Source: Luscinia megarhynchos
Lineage: Eukaryota > Chordata > Aves > Passeriformes > Turdidae
DNA length: 64,000 bases
Direction of reading: 5' to 3'
NCBI GenBank assembly: GCA_034336665.1
Contig: JAPFBE010000013.1
Coordinates: 19,075,056 to 19,139,055 of the forward strand
Part shown: in pieces, positions 48,367 to 63,000 of the stretch
Position numbering within the stretch: the stretch's first letter is position 1
Layout of the letters: each line of letters starts with the position of its first letter
Notes under the pieces: model-generated
What the model saw: the letters and a program-made list of their open reading frames with translations, nothing else
Databases searched by the model: none
Told to the model about the DNA's origin: nothing
Translations under genes and position numbers: made by a program

Positions 48367-51300
48367 TTGGTCACATTTACTTCATGGAGATATTGTTGAA
48401 GCTTGGGCTTTTGAAATTCTCCCTGGAGTCTAAATCTTTAGGTTACTTTCATATTCCAAAAATAAACATCTACTGAAGTACAAATACTGTCTAAGATTCT
48501 ATTAGTATTTTACATTACTTAAAACTCTGATTGTTTTTTAGGAGGTGGTCTTCTTAAGTTTCGCATATGATACCTGAAGAACTGAAACATATGCAGAATT
48601 GACAAGTTGAGTTTTATTGCCTTGCATAAATGGGTTCTGATATTTAATGTTTTAATAACTCATATGACTTCAAGCATTTTTGTCCACTGTGTGCTCAGCC
48701 TTGTCTCTGAAATTTGAGTAATGTCCAAACTCCCACAATGGAAGAAGATTCACTCTAAATATTTCTTAGATTATTAGCATCCTTCAGAAATTTTCTAATT
48801 TATCTTTTATTATTTCTCCTAGCATTGTGCTTTGATGATCTCTTAGATTTCATCTACAGGGAGTTTTAGGGTTTCGTATCCTAATGTTTAGATTAATTTC
48901 TGAATATTGCAAAGAGAAAGATGGAGGTTATTATGAAATGTATTGACAACTGATAAATGCATGTGGAAGGCAAGGGGCAGAAGCAGGGGAAAGTTCTAAA
49001 GATAACATTCTTCAGGTTCATGTGTCTTTTACTATGGACCATGGGCGGAAAGAGATTCATATCTCCATTACTCTGTGTTTTAAATTTGTTTTTGGCAGCA
49101 GGGAGAAATATTTTTTCAAAATCTCCTATTGTTCACAGATTCCATTATTCTCCCTTTTTTATGGTTTTTTTTTGGCAGATACAAATAAAATTCCTAGCTA
49201 AATGTTAAGGATCATTAGATCCCTTTATGTTGGGCGCTGTATTGGGAAGTTGATGACTGCACCTCTCAGCTACAAATGGCTTCTAAGGAGAACTTGCAAG
49301 TGCTTCATATCTGCTTGTTAGGTGGTTTCATTTTGTATAAGGGACCAAGGTAATTTTTTATGAAAAAGACATGGTTTTGCATGGCAGAGTTTACTATGAA
49401 CAGGGATGAATAGAATTTAATTTGTATGCCTTGCCTTACTCTATATAGACCATATATATAGCCAAGTAATCTTTTCTCCGTGATAAATGAGACAATGTTC
49501 TTTAGTTCATGAGAGCTCTGTACAAGAGTATATGTTAAGAAGTTTGGGATTGGAGGTTTGTTTTGTTTGTGATGGGTTCTGCAGTGAGATTTTTTTATCA
49601 GCTCACCCCCACCCATTAGTGTGCCTGTCCAGTTGGGCTATTTCTGGAGGCATGACAGCCATTTCAGTATTAATGAAATAGCAGAAGTGAGTTGTAATCC
49701 TGTGAAGACTTAGGACCTTGAAAGGTGTTCAGTTTCATGTCTGTAAACATGCTTGGAAGTAGAACATATTTTAAATTTCTGTCTTTAGTCATTAGACTGC
49801 AGGAAAAAAAATGACACTACGTACTATTTTTCTTCATCTATTTCCTTTGAATTCAGTCAAAGCAAGATTGTTTTGGAAAACTTCAGAGAAGTGGTATGGC
49901 TGAAACATTTTGAGCCTTGAGTCTGATTCCATATGTATCCCTGTCTCTTTTTAATGTATTAATCTAAGCTGTGAGTTCAGTCATTTTATTAAAAGTGATC
50001 AACTCCTTTTTGGAGCAGTATAATTCTTGCTTGAATAAAAACTGTGCAGGTTTGCTGACTCAACTTTTCATACTGCCACGAATTGAACATGGAAGATGAT
50101 CCTTGCAAAGCTTTGATGATATAAGGTGAAAACGTAGATCAAATTATTGGAGGTTCTTTCAGCTCTTCCGTGTCGTGCACTATCTCTTCCCTGATGCTTT
50201 TCCCTTCACATCTGTTGCTCCTGCACCTGCTGGGTGATGCCATTCCACCAGTGGCTTGGAGAGCAAAGCCCAGCACACAAGTAGAAGGGATTTGGCATTC
50301 AGTGCATTTCTTGTGGGTTGCAGATTTACAGGAGCCTCCTGAGGCCATTGGCTACTGTGGGAGCACAAGCCTGTTGGGCAGACACTTAGGTGAATGTGGG
50401 CTTGAATGTAGCACCAGAGCTGGAAGAAGGCTCATTGGTGCCATTGATTTTATGCAAAGTGGAGTACAAAGCTGTCATGCTTTTTTTTTTTTTTCTTTTT
50501 ATTTTTTGGTACTTAAGTAGAGAGAATCCAGAATTAAAATTTATCATGAAGCCTACATGTCATTGTTATAATTCTGTTGAATAGGCTTCTCTTCATGCTG
50601 ATGAACCCAGTGGAAACAGAGCTGTTAAAAGGTTTTTTGAAAGGGAGTAAGGCAGTAGAAGAATGAGTATGGATGCTAAGGAAGGCAAAATTTACAAGGA
50701 GAGAAATTATTTTTTTGTTGTGCTGCCTGCATTAGCAAAGTAAAACACAAGCATGCTCATGGCCCCAGAGGCTCTTCTTTGCGTCTCTAGATGCTGCATC
50801 TATGTTACAAAATCTATGTAATAGCAAACATGTTTTCTGCCTTGATAAATTCACCCTCATAGGATTCCTGGTAAGAAATACAAGGAAAAAGGCTTTTCTT
50901 TTTCTCTGTGATTTCAGTAGCTATACATTAGTTCCTGTTTAAAGCACAGTGCTTCAAGTTATTGGTAATTTTGGTACCTATTCAAAGACTATGTGTTGAA
51001 ATAATGCAGAGGCAAGTGTATCCATAGAGGTTGTTTTAGATTGCAGATTCCTAGGGATGTAATGTAACTCATAAAACTTTGATCCCTTTGGGATTCAGAA
51101 TTGCTGAGCTATCTGATGGATTCATAGTTTAGAAATGTGACTTAGTTGAGTGGTTCAGTTCTCTGGTCTGGAAAAGTATTTACAGAACTTCTTGACCTCT
51201 TAGGGTGTAGTCATATGTAGCTCTTTGTGTTAGTCTTGCCCACAGCAGGTACTGTTCAAGGAGTCTCTTGGGCTTGGGGAAATGTCTTTAGCAGACCCAG

Positions 51301-54300
51301 ACACTCCACAGCTTCAGAGTCTGCAACAAAAATTTTACAGAACCCTGGAGTGAGGAGGGGGAACAAATGCAAAAGGGTATTAATTTGGCTTTTTTACAGC
51401 AGCTGGCATGAGACGTCTCAGCCTTAACAACCATTACTTTCAACTCGGCAATATTGAAGTTGTGTCATTATCTGGGAACACTTTTATTGATCTCATGTCT
51501 CTGTGTATTATGTCAACAGGATGGACTATTACTAAGAAAGTCTTTTAGGAGATGAACTAAATGCTTGAATAGCCTACAGCTTGCTTCATGCTTGAAAACT
51601 GAACTAAAGCACAAAAAAAATGGTTTAAGGAAATTCTCTTCCAGCACCTGAAGGACAGGCAAAATTTTCTTTTAGTCCCTAAGATCCCATACTCTTTAAA
51701 CAGTCTTCCCTGCAACCTTTCCCACTGCTTTATAGTCTGCCTTATTTTGTGGAGTCTTTTAGTTGTTGAGTACTTTATTTTTAACCTGTTTTGTTCAGTT
51801 ACCTATTTTTAGTTGTAACGATGAAGCTTCTGTACCTTTTAACGTTGTTTCCCTGGGTAACTTGATGGAAAGCATTTTGACAGAGCATAATTTCTGGCTT
51901 CAATTTGCTCTGGCCAGTGAACTCAGGAGCTTCTAATATGAAGATTAATATTAATTAGATGAAAGATAGTTACAGTCCATAAAAGTTGCACTAATAAAGT
52001 GTGTGGTCAGGATGAACTGTATAGAACTGATTAAAGAGAGCAATGCATTGGGTTCTTTCTTGTAGTGATACACGTAGTTTCATGTAAGTGAAATCTGTAG
52101 TGTACTTTATTTTTCTGATTTTAATTGTTTTTATGTCAAATTTCCATATTAGATGTGCAGAGGCTATTCTCACATAAAACAAATCAGTCCTTCATATTGC
52201 TGCTGAGTAAAGAGGAGCATACATGAATCCAGCACTACCAAAATAGGAGGAGTTATTTTGCTAGAAGCCTACGATGTGTCCAGAGTGACATAAGGTTATA
52301 CAGAGCTTGACAAGAATAAACACTTTGAGAGCTATAAAATTGCTTTGACCTTGGGGCTTGGGAACCTAAGTGGAGCCTTAACTTTTAGCTATCTGTGTGT
52401 ATGTAAATCAAAGCAAGTCATGCCCAGAAATGTTGCTAAGTATATTTTTCTCAGCAGTCAATGTAATGGATGGTTGCAGTTCTTGGAGTGGTTGTGGTAG
52501 GCATAGGTATCCCTGGAGCAGAAACAGACATAGCTCAGGGGCTGGTGGAAACCCTTAGTGGTGGCTGCTTGTGGAGAGCAGGGTCTCAGTTTGGAGGGAA
52601 TTCTGGAGTGCCTCCAGATCTGTTGGGAATCACTCTGAAAAGTTTATGCAGGAGTTACACAAAGGAGTTTTGGGTGTGTCTGAACTTCAATGAACGATGG
52701 TTCCAATGGATTTTGACTTCTTTCAGCTAGCTAATATTTAGAATTAATGTCTGAGGGCTGTTTGTGATACCTTAACTTTAAATGATGTCCTGGACTGTGT
52801 TCCACTTGTATTGATGTCAATAGAATTAGGGTCATTTAGTCAAACTTGGACTCATTTCTTTTGCTTCGATATTGGGCTTTCTTGGAAGCATTTTCTCTAT
52901 TTTAGGTACTTCCCAAAAGCAGCAAAGTTGCCCATTTTTGGTAGTGAATTCCTACAGGCTTCAGGGAATAGCATTAACATAAGTAATACAAAAAGAAATA
53001 GGAAATCATGTTTGTGAATCCTTTTGCAAGTACAATAATTTGTTTCTTTTTATAATTGCAGTATAGTAAAGATATGAAATCACCTTGTGGAGTTGTTTGT
53101 TTGTGATTTTTTTTCTTTAACCACTTCACCAGCTATTAACAATTTTTTTCTCTTCTCTTCTTGTGCAATTCTGTGCCTCTCTCTGTTTTTTTAACGTGTA
53201 TCTAGGAGCCAAAACCAATAAAATAAAATAAACAGTACAAGAGGCTAATGTTGTTCAGGTGAGGTTCCAGTTTGTCATGTTGGACGGAGAAAATCCATTA
53301 GTGGATTATTGGAAGGTGGAGGGAGGGCCATGTGAAGATGTCAATGTCCAATGGAGTGACTTGGAAGTAATGGCTAGAGGTATTTTTAGCATTTGTACTG
53401 GAATGCAGGGAGGCTCATTGATTGCACTTTTGTTCCCTGAGGGAGGTCAGTGGGAAAGGGAAGAGGTCCAGAATTGGGAAGTAATCCACACAAAATCGCA
53501 AATGCGTTTCACTTTGACGTTAATCTGAGTTTAGAAAGGAGAATGCCTGGGTGTTGCACTTCTGCATATTCTTATCTTAGATATCTTGTGTTTCCAATAG
53601 GGCCAACTTGTTACTGTCAATTGCATGGCATTGAGGACAAAGAAAATAATAAAGAAAAATGTTCACTTTGTTTTCTAGTAGGGCTTTGGGTTTGATTTTT
53701 TCATCTGTCTTCATTCTTCTGACCCTGACATTGTTCTATCTCTCCCTCTCTCACTATTCATAGTAATTTCTTAAGTGACAGTGATTTTACTCAGCTGATA
53801 ATAGAACCTTATTGTTTTGTTGTGTCATTTTTCTGGTGAATATTTGAATATTTTCACTAAACTTTTCTTGTCTTTTAAAAACTATTTCTTCATTGACCTG
53901 AACTATGAAAGCTGCTATATCTAAAGCCTCATCAGGTGACAATCCTTTTAAAGTTTATGTTTGTGTGTATGGTTTTATGACATAGGCTATTGCTGCTTCT
54001 AATTTGATGAACAATGAATGTACTGGGAATGTGGTAATGTGCAACATTTGAATGCAAATCCTAATTTAAACACCTCCATAACTCTTAAGCTATGGGTGTA
54101 TTGGTACAGACTGGAGCTCCACATATAATTTCTCTCTTAGGAATAGCACAGATCTCTTTGGTGTTCTTTTGGCTGCTGCTTTTTGGGCATATGTATTTTT
54201 AAAAGTTGCTTAAAGAAAACATTTTTTTCTTTCTTGTTCATAGATGCAGTTTGGGAGAGAATTTTATTCCATTTTTTGAGAACCTGTAAATTCAAATGAA

Positions 54301-56900
54301 GTTGGACTGTTTTGTGTGTTTTTTGTGAGACTAGTTTGGGAGAAAATTGTGATTCTGTTCTTGGTGTCAGAAAGTTTGTAAGTGCTATAGAACAAGCAGG
54401 CCATGAAGGAGGACACTGCTCTAGAGCAGCTAAGTGATTCAGACTGAAAAGTGCTTGGGCTTCTGAATTCTGTGTTTCGCACTGAGCATACTCAAATGTT
54501 TTGTTACTTCCAAAGAAATATTACATCATCTTATTTGCAAAGTCACTAGGCTATAGCTGTCTTTACATCCAACAGAGTTCTCAAGTGGGATATCAAATAC
54601 ATGCATTACGTAGTCAGAACAAAGCCTTTATTGGTTGATTGTACCCTTAGGGTGGGATACTGAATGGTAGTTACATATGGAAGACATAAACTTGTAGAAT
54701 TAACCATTTCCTAACCATCCTGTCAACAGCTATGAAGTGAAATAATAGCCTGAGGGTAGGATTCACTTGGGAAGATGTAGCTAAAGAAAGTAAGATTTTA
54801 AATTGGTTTAATGAGATCATCATCTTTCTGTAAATGAACTTAAATGTATTGAAACAAACAGAAAGAACCAGAAGAGTTTTATGGATATATTTATAGACTA
54901 ATCTGATGAACTTTCATGTGGTGTAATTCCTGTTGTTAATGAATTCAGAGGAGGTAGACCAATTTCCACCCAGTCTGTGATTTTAATTTATTGGAAAATG
55001 ATCCAGTTAAAAATACTGGAAATAATTTTTTTTTGGTTATGGAATATTAAATTTGTCTTTCTAAGCTAATTTAATCACTTTTTGGAGTTATTAACTTGTT
55101 AAGGACCATATGTGAAAAATATGTGTCTGGTGATTTTAATTGGTCCAGTTCAGAACTGATCTGGTTTTTAATAAGACCTTTTTTTGTGAAAGGTATAATA
55201 TAGAGCTTATAATTCTCAAGCTACATGAAAGTGATATCAAAGTTTGGTCTTTTATTGATTGTCGTGGTATTTTTTGTGATCTCAGTCTAGTTTTAATGAA
55301 CCTGGATTTCATAAACCTCATTAAATAAACAGGTAAGTCCTTACTCTTGGGCAATCAGACCACATTAAAAAAACAAAACCAAAATGCAAACAAAACCGCA
55401 CATAAAAAAGTCTGAGCTTTATGTTATGATGATCTACATATGACTTTCTGTGTTGTCTTTATGCAGTTTTTATATGTGGCTTCAGGGTAAAATGGCACTG
55501 AACTTTCAAATTAAAACTGCTAGTCAGCCTTTGGATATATGTACTTTTTAGACTGGAGGATGTTTTTAAGGGAAAATGCTGACTGAACCCAAGGCCATGA
55601 GTTTTGTTCCTCTCTTCCCTCTTGTGCTGCTCCCAGACTAAATTAGGTTCTAGTATGAGTAATCCATCAATATTGACTTTGCTTTTGAGGTATATTTGTT
55701 GAAGAGTGGGAACTTGTTGCCAAGTTCTTTTTGTTATTGTGCTTGTCCAAACATATCTTTAGAAACAAAAAAATTTGATGTGGTCATTTCACAGAATCCG
55801 CCCCAGTTCTTCACCACTTCAGTTTCAGATGGACAGTGCTCCCATAAAAATCTCGAAACAAGATACTGATTTTGAAAGTGTTGTCCTCAAAGTACTCTCC
55901 TTGATCCTACAAGGACCATTGGGACAGAACTGTGTGTACTACTGAAGATCCTCAAGTGAAAAGCAAGGCATGTACAGCAGAATTTAAAACTTCCTTGTAT
56001 TTTTGTCCAGTCACAGCGGACAAATGTAACTCTTTACTTTTTTTGGAAATGCACACCCAGGACAGAGCATGGATGAGCAGTCAATAGACCTAATAAAGCT
56101 AATGTGCATATTTTTGATGAGTGCAAGTTTCAGCAGTCATCCGTTGGATGGGTAATAGGTAATGTTTAGCATCCTACCGACTTGCTTTCCTTTTACTTAA
56201 TAGCAGTTCTGTTTAGAAAAGTGGAGAGGGGAGAGTTGGGTGGGGGGATAAGCCTGTGTGACATATTCTTCCTGATAGTTATTCATGTAGGCATCTTTCT
56301 GTTTTAGTCTTCCAGTGATATTTGCACCAGTGATGGAGCAGACACTGGGACAAAGGATTACTAGTTAATTTTGAGAGCTAAATATGCATATGACTGATGT
56401 TTTAAGGCAAACACCACCACAAACACCCTCCAGGTTTTGGTAGGGGATGCATCAACCTGTAGGATTTCTTTTTTTGACAGTGGAACTTGCCATGTGACCT
56501 TTCTGCTTTTTGGCCTCTCTAAATTAATCCTGGATACTACTCAGAAATATAAGGAAAAGCATAATTCTACATGAATTGCAGTCAGTTTCATAGGACACCT
56601 TGGAAGTAACAAACATCGAACCCTGAGATGAAAATTAGGTTTAAAAAACAGGTAAAAATAACCCAGCATGTCCAAGAAGAGTCACTCAATAACAATACTG
56701 TAACTAAAAACAAGATGTGCTGGATAGTTCCCATTCTTAGCATAACCCATGTCTTTAAGTAATTAACAGTGGCTTTGCAAAATTAAGAAAATACCAGATT
56801 TCAGGCTGTTCATCTCTGTTGGTTTCATTACACTCTTAAGATTTTAAATGGAGGTAAAAGGTAATTCTTTAGTCTCTGATTATGCAGTTTAGGTAATTTT
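48367..56900. other. Intronic sequence, no recognised gene
   Basis: AT-rich sequence with a T-rich tract at 50481-50508. Somewhat GC-richer non-repetitive DNA at about 50150-50480 and 52460-52680 carries open frames up to 116 aa that resemble no family known to me. A + strand consensus donor (ACAG followed by GTAAGT, at 55332) has no supported exon before it. Confidence 0.55.
50481..50508. repeat. T-rich homopolymer tract
   Basis: Fourteen T, one C, then further T-rich sequence. It follows 330 bp of less AT-rich unique DNA, but there are no target-site duplications or recognisable source to support a retrocopy. Confidence 0.75.
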
Positions 56901-56959
56901 CTGACATTGAATATATAGTTCCCTTTTTTTCCTTTGGAAACCTCTTTCTACATCTCCTC

Positions 56960-57075
56960 ACATTAAAAACAAACCAACAATCAAAAAACCTGAAACAAAC
57001 GAGAAAAAATCAACCTAAAAACCTGAAATCAACCAACCAAAGAAGTGGAAAACAAAAACAGAAAAAGAGAAGATC
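56960..57075. repeat. A/C-rich low-complexity tract
   Basis: AAAC, CAAACCAAC and AACCTGAAA words recur. The strand is almost free of T for about 100 bp, which stands out in a region where T is otherwise in excess. Confidence 0.7.
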
Positions 57076-60000
57076 AAGTCGCGTAGTGATTGTCATGCTG
57101 ATAATCAGTGCAAGAGCATCAGGCAAGAAAATAATGAAGTTTTATTTTAATTCAATTTAGTTTAGTAACACTTTTCCATGAAACTTCGCTTGAAGCTGGC
57201 CAGCATATCATCTTTCGTGCTGTTTGTCATTGAGTGACTCCTTTTGGAAACATCTGATTATTTTAAATGTGTTTAAAAAATTTATTTCTCAGTAGACTAA
57301 TTACTTCTGTTTAATTGTACCAAGGTAACTGCTCACTTCTCTTTCAGTGGATAACATCCATTTCCCACCTTCCATTCATCTTCTACTCTTTTTTTCTGCC
57401 CACCTTTCTGAAGAATTATCTGCATCATAGTCTTCTCTTGACAAAGAAAACAAGGGCATGTGTAGTGTTATAGATGTTCTTTAAGGTACACTATGGAACT
57501 GTGAAGTGTGGCCAAGCTGATGCTAGGAAGCAGGAGTTACAGGGAGAGAGACTGCAAACCACTAGTAAACTGAGCAATGAGTTTACAAGAAAAGAATGTT
57601 GGATCACCAGTGTTGATGCTTGGGTAAGCAATTCACAAAGGAATCTTCCATCTGGAAACTGAAAGGAGAAAACGTTTATATAAGGTGGCCTTAAAAAAAA
57701 TAGAGGTAAAAAAATTGCTTCTCCAGTACATGGCTGCAGCTATATATATATTTTGCAGCATGAGTCATAGATGGCTTTATAGTTCTGTGCTCCCTTGCAT
57801 AGGAGGAATAAACTTTGGGGAAGAGGAAGTTAAGAGAAAACAGAAGTGTGAACAACTGCTAATGGTGCTCTCTCTGGCTCCATTCAGTCTGCCATTCCAT
57901 CATACTTGAAGGGGGTAATTCAGAGATTCCTTTCTTGGCATCTAAGTGACAACATATGTTTGAAACAGTGAGTGGAAAATGTAGGAAAAAAATGACAGGC
58001 ATATGGCAATAGGAAGGCAAGGAAAAATTTGTTGCCCTAACGTTAGCCACATAATTGGTACACTTAACTTCTGAGGGACTGATTTATTTAAAGACAGAAA
58101 TGTATGCTCCATTTATTCAGGTTTTCTATATGTGACTTTCATCTTACAGTGCTCTCTGAGGGAGTGGAAGGTGATAAGGAGAGGTTCATAGCCTCAGCCA
58201 AGGAGTAGAGGGGGAAATCTGGTTGCAAATAGGCAAACCAACCTTCATTCATATTCTCATTTTAAAAGAGGAAGAATTGAAAGCTTCCTTTATTTTAATA
58301 TTCAGTTTTGTGCCTTTTTTTTATTTTTTTATTTTTACTATATTGAGTTAGCTAGAATATTTATGGCTTAATGCAACATAAGATGTACTGCTTAATGAAT
58401 AGAATACCTGTCCTGAAAACAGGCATATCCAGAATAGTGTTTCCAGTGTGCAGTACTTGCTGAGGTAACTTGCTGACTTTAGTCAAAGAAAGGTCTCTAG
58501 CCACGCATATGTCTGTGCACAATTGTAAGCAAAATGCAGAATCTCAAACTGCATGTGATGTGGAGAGAATATGAGTAGTTCTTTCTGTTTCCTTAGTTAA
58601 TTTTCTGTGCTGAATTGAACAATTCATTTCAAGGGAGAGTGTTGGGAAGGTCAAGGTCAAACCTGGTCTCGTAGAGCTTCTGATGACACGTGAAATGTGT
58701 GTTTGTGAAGCTGAAAACTACAATCCACATACTATATTCTCAAAAATGCTTAGGAAGAAATCACTGTTTTTTCTTTCTGTTGAAAAATGATTTATCAAAA
58801 ACCCTGGGAGAATGTTTCCCACCACATTTGCCTTCAAAAACATAGCCTCTTTTCTGAAGAGAGGTGAGGCCCTTGCCAAAGTGTAACTTGGCAACTGATT
58901 GGTCTTGTTATAGCCCTTATTCCATGGGGATCTTAGTCCTTGCATGGAAAAGGAAAATTGACTAAACGACATTTTAATTTCATTCACTCTCCTTTCTGAC
59001 CTCTTCTGGCTCTGGGATTTTATGGTCTAGTGGTTTAATTTTGAGATACTAAGTCTTATGTGAGATTATAAATACTGGTAAATCGATTGCATTGTGCTAG
59101 CAATTGTACCTTATTCTGAGGGAGTGAAGGGCAGATGCCTTACCAATCTTATTTAAATTCAGAAAGTATGCTGTGTTAAACTTCTAAAAATAGATACAAA
59201 GCTAGCTCTGGCATTTTTAAAAATACCAAATCAGTGAAAACAGCCTGCATAATTAGTATTGTCTTAACAAGTAACACACTGAAAACTTGGGAAATCTGAG
59301 CTAGGATCTCTACCAGAGTGGAAGACATCACAAATACTGTCAGCGAATTGAATTAAAACAAATGCTTTGGAAGAAAACCTATTTGTGCTATTCTGGTTTT
59401 CACCCATGTTAGCAAAAAGCCAGGAAAATGCATCTGAAATTCATAGAAATCTTTGGTGTTAAAAAGCAAGAGAAGAATTTCTATGTGGAGAGAGGAACCT
59501 GTGCAACAAAAGTTACTAATGTGCTGCTTGTTTGGGAAGAAAGACGAGATGTTTTAAAAGAAATTTTAGGAAAATTGTGAAATATTTTCTATTTGGTAGC
59601 TTCTGAATGTTTTATTTTACTTACAAGCAAATGCGTTCAATTGTCCTGTAATTTGTTTGGGTTATTTTGTTTGATAGCTGGCGTTTTAGTTTAGTAAATT
59701 GACTTTGGTGGAATCACTTCCATGCAAGCAGAATCCTGCAAATGTGTGGATGAAGGTCAGAAGGGACAAGGACATGTATCCTTTCTATGAGGCCCTGCCT
59801 CCTAATTATGCATCAGTTTGAAGAGTGCGTTTAAAGACGTTTGGTCCTGCTGCTGTTCTGGTCACACTTTGGTTTCTGAGCAGCCAATGGTTAAGGAGAG
59901 AACTACATTTTGTGTCATAAACACTTCAGCTGATTGGAGTTTTTCCTTTGGCCATCATACCTGCATAAAATGCTGTGAAGACTTGCCATGTTTGAGGAAG

Positions 60001-63000
60001 AGCTTTTTGCTTCAGTAATTGGCTAAAGCGTACAAACTGTGACCCACTGTCAGGTGTCAGAAGGAAATCAGTGCATGGCTCTTATGTCCTTGTACTCCAC
60101 CACAATGTAACTGTAATCTCAAGGTGTGCTATCTTTATGATGTGGGAAACTCCAAATGGTTTGTACAGCTTTTTAAAGCAACAGGGTTGTTGCCTGTGTG
60201 CCATGAGTGGCAGCCATCCAGTAGAAGGGCAGATTTCAAAGGGAGACTTGTATGGGCTGCTTGCTGGGTATGCAATACACACGCACACGTAGTTATTTCT
60301 TGTGAAATGCTAGCAGTGAGTTCATCCTTTTTCCCTTTCCTTTTCTTGAATTGTACAGAAGTTACACTGTTCCATTTTTACTTCAATGACCATATAGCAA
60401 ATGCTGGAGGAGAGACAGCCACTGCTGTCATCCCTCCCTGACTGAAGGTTGAAATCTGTGCTTTTATGCCACCTATCCTTAGGTAAGATCCACCAATATC
60501 TTGTCCTTTATAATAAAATTAAAAATCCTTCTCTAGATCAGCAGAGCTTTAGGATCCTCTTCTTACCAGGAGTACTGGCGATTAGTTGCCCTGTAAATGT
60601 CACTCATGTTTTTACTGAACTGTTAGCTTCTGGATATTTGAAAAAAGCTTTGTGCAGATGTGTAGCTCTGACTTCTGTGTGTCTGACCTGTGCTGGTGCA
60701 CAGCAGTGGGAATGAACTGTTTTGAGTATAGTTGTAAATTGAGTTGGATTTGGATATCGTGGTGGGGTTCAATCTTTTACTAATGCTGACAAGATGAGAT
60801 GTTCTCTCAGCTGCATCTTCTAATAGCAGTAGATTTGAGCTTTGTCAAAATTCTTCAAATCCTTTTATCCAGTGTCATTGGAGTTGTTTTTTTCAGTCTC
60901 AAATATAAGCTGTGTTGATTTACTGTACTGGGATGAGTTTCTTCTATGGGTCTTGGGGATCAGTATTCTTGTTTACTTCCCCATCCTGTCTGGAGTGCTG
61001 ATGCTGTTGTAGATTGTTTTCCATGTTGAAATTTTGCCTAGAGATGATTAGGAATTGCATACTCTGGAGACCTCTCTGAGTAAACTAAAGAGACAACACA
61101 TCTGATGCTTTGGGGGTTTATTGCAAATTATAATTTGAAGTTTGTAAATATTCTAAGAGGAGGATGGAACATGAGTAGAGTAGAGATCCTATGTAAATAT
61201 TTGGGCTTTAAAGTCTAGAATGTCTTCTGATGTTGTTTTATACCATTTCCTTTTAAGCTGAATGTTTGTGTGTTTTTTAAAGATGTAAACTCCTAAGATG
61301 TTAGTTACTAGTGTGGAGAAGTTAAAGTGTGCAAAAGTATCTTACCTGTATACTAATGAAATAAATATTTATACAATATAAATAGATGTCAGTAATTGAA
61401 ACCTAAATGCACTTGAGATTATGGTCACCAGGATAGGAATTTTACATTTCTGATTCATTCCTCCCTGTCTGGGAATAGGCATTACAAACTCCTTTCTCTT
61501 TGCTTCCTTCCAGGAATTCAAAATATCTGAATATTTGAATATTGATTTATGTGTATTAAGGGCACCAACAACAGCCATTGCTATTTCATAGTGACTTGGA
61601 AGCAGAGAATAAAAGGATTTGTAGAGCATGTTAAGGACTCTTTTTCTAGCCTAATATCAGGACTCTTGGCATACAATGCTTAACAGAAGTGTTGGAGGCA
61701 AACTGTAGGGTAAGCATCGACAGAATAATTTGTTCTATAATAATGTCTCATTTTGATTTCTAATCAGAAATACATTTGATTTCAAAATAATATTTTTCCC
61801 TTCTTTTTCATGCATGCTCCTGAATCCTCAGAAGCAAACGTCAACCATTTCAGTGCCTTTGTTTTGCATTTGAAGGCTCAGCAGAATTTCCTGAACTTTT
61901 GGGCTTAGAAATCTCTAGCTGAAGTGTCATAATCTCCTTATCAAGAAAAGAAACAAGCTTTTTGATGTACTTTTAGTTTTGGAGTTACCCTGTTTTTGCA
62001 TGAATAGAAGCTTTCTTTTTCCATAACGCAAGGTAAAGAACAGTTCCTGAACAGCTTTCACTCTCCATTCAGGGTGCTTTGTGTGGGATGCATTTGATTC
62101 TGTTCTGTTTTAGCTTATGAAATGTGCAGAGAGAGTAGATGAGCGAATATATAAATGGGTATGGAAATTTCACTGGCTATGGATGTTTCAGTTGAAAGGT
62201 GGAAAGCAATAAAGAACTTCAGATGTGGAAATCAGTAAAATGAAATGTATCTCAATATATGTATGAGCAAGAATAGAAGTGTATGTATATGTGCATGTGT
62301 ATCTATATGGACTTAGGTTCCTGTACTGCATTAATGTCAAATTCCCAGTAATGTGGTGACAAGAGAGGACCGTTTTAGCTCATGTCAGGACAATGTGCTT
62401 TAGTAATTTCTCCATCCCTGGAGGGCTTATTAAACACTAAACAAAATGTCTCAGAATATAACTGATTGAGTGTTTTAAATTATGCCCTTTTGTTTGGCTC
62501 TTGGCCAGCTGCTTATTGCACTGGGCTGTGGCAAACAAAACCTGTAATTTACACTGACAGTATCATGCAGTTCACTCTGCAAGCTTCTCAACTTAGAACT
62601 TTTATAAAGTAAACATTCAAACAAACCTCAGGTTCTTAATGTAAACACATTTTGTAACTCTAAACTTGGCCAAACAGTTAAGAATCAAATAGAGGTTGTA
62701 TTTTTTCCCCTTCCCATGAAAATGTCATTATATATTTTTCCTTTCCTTTGCTGATAAATGGGGATATCTCTACATGAGTAATGAGAAAAGACAGCAATAA
62801 TCAAAGAACGTTTTTTCTTTCTCACATTTCTTTTTTTTTAACTGTGTGACATTGGCACCAATTTCCTGTTTTACTTTTTACTACCAAGTATCCTAGTGAG
62901 GGCTGGCACAAATTCCACCATTCATGGCATATCTGCATATCACATTTCACTAGGTCCAAACTCAGAATGCAAAATACATTCTACAAAATGTATAATTTTC

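Noticed and set aside
50150..50508. Processed retrocopy ending in the T-rich tract
   Set aside because: The tract is T, not A, at the right end of the segment, and neither target-site duplications nor a recognisable parent sequence was found.
55140..55340. CMSS1 exon before the GTAAGT donor at 55332
   Set aside because: The open frame ends in a stop before the donor, the other frames contain stops, and nothing resembles CMSS1.
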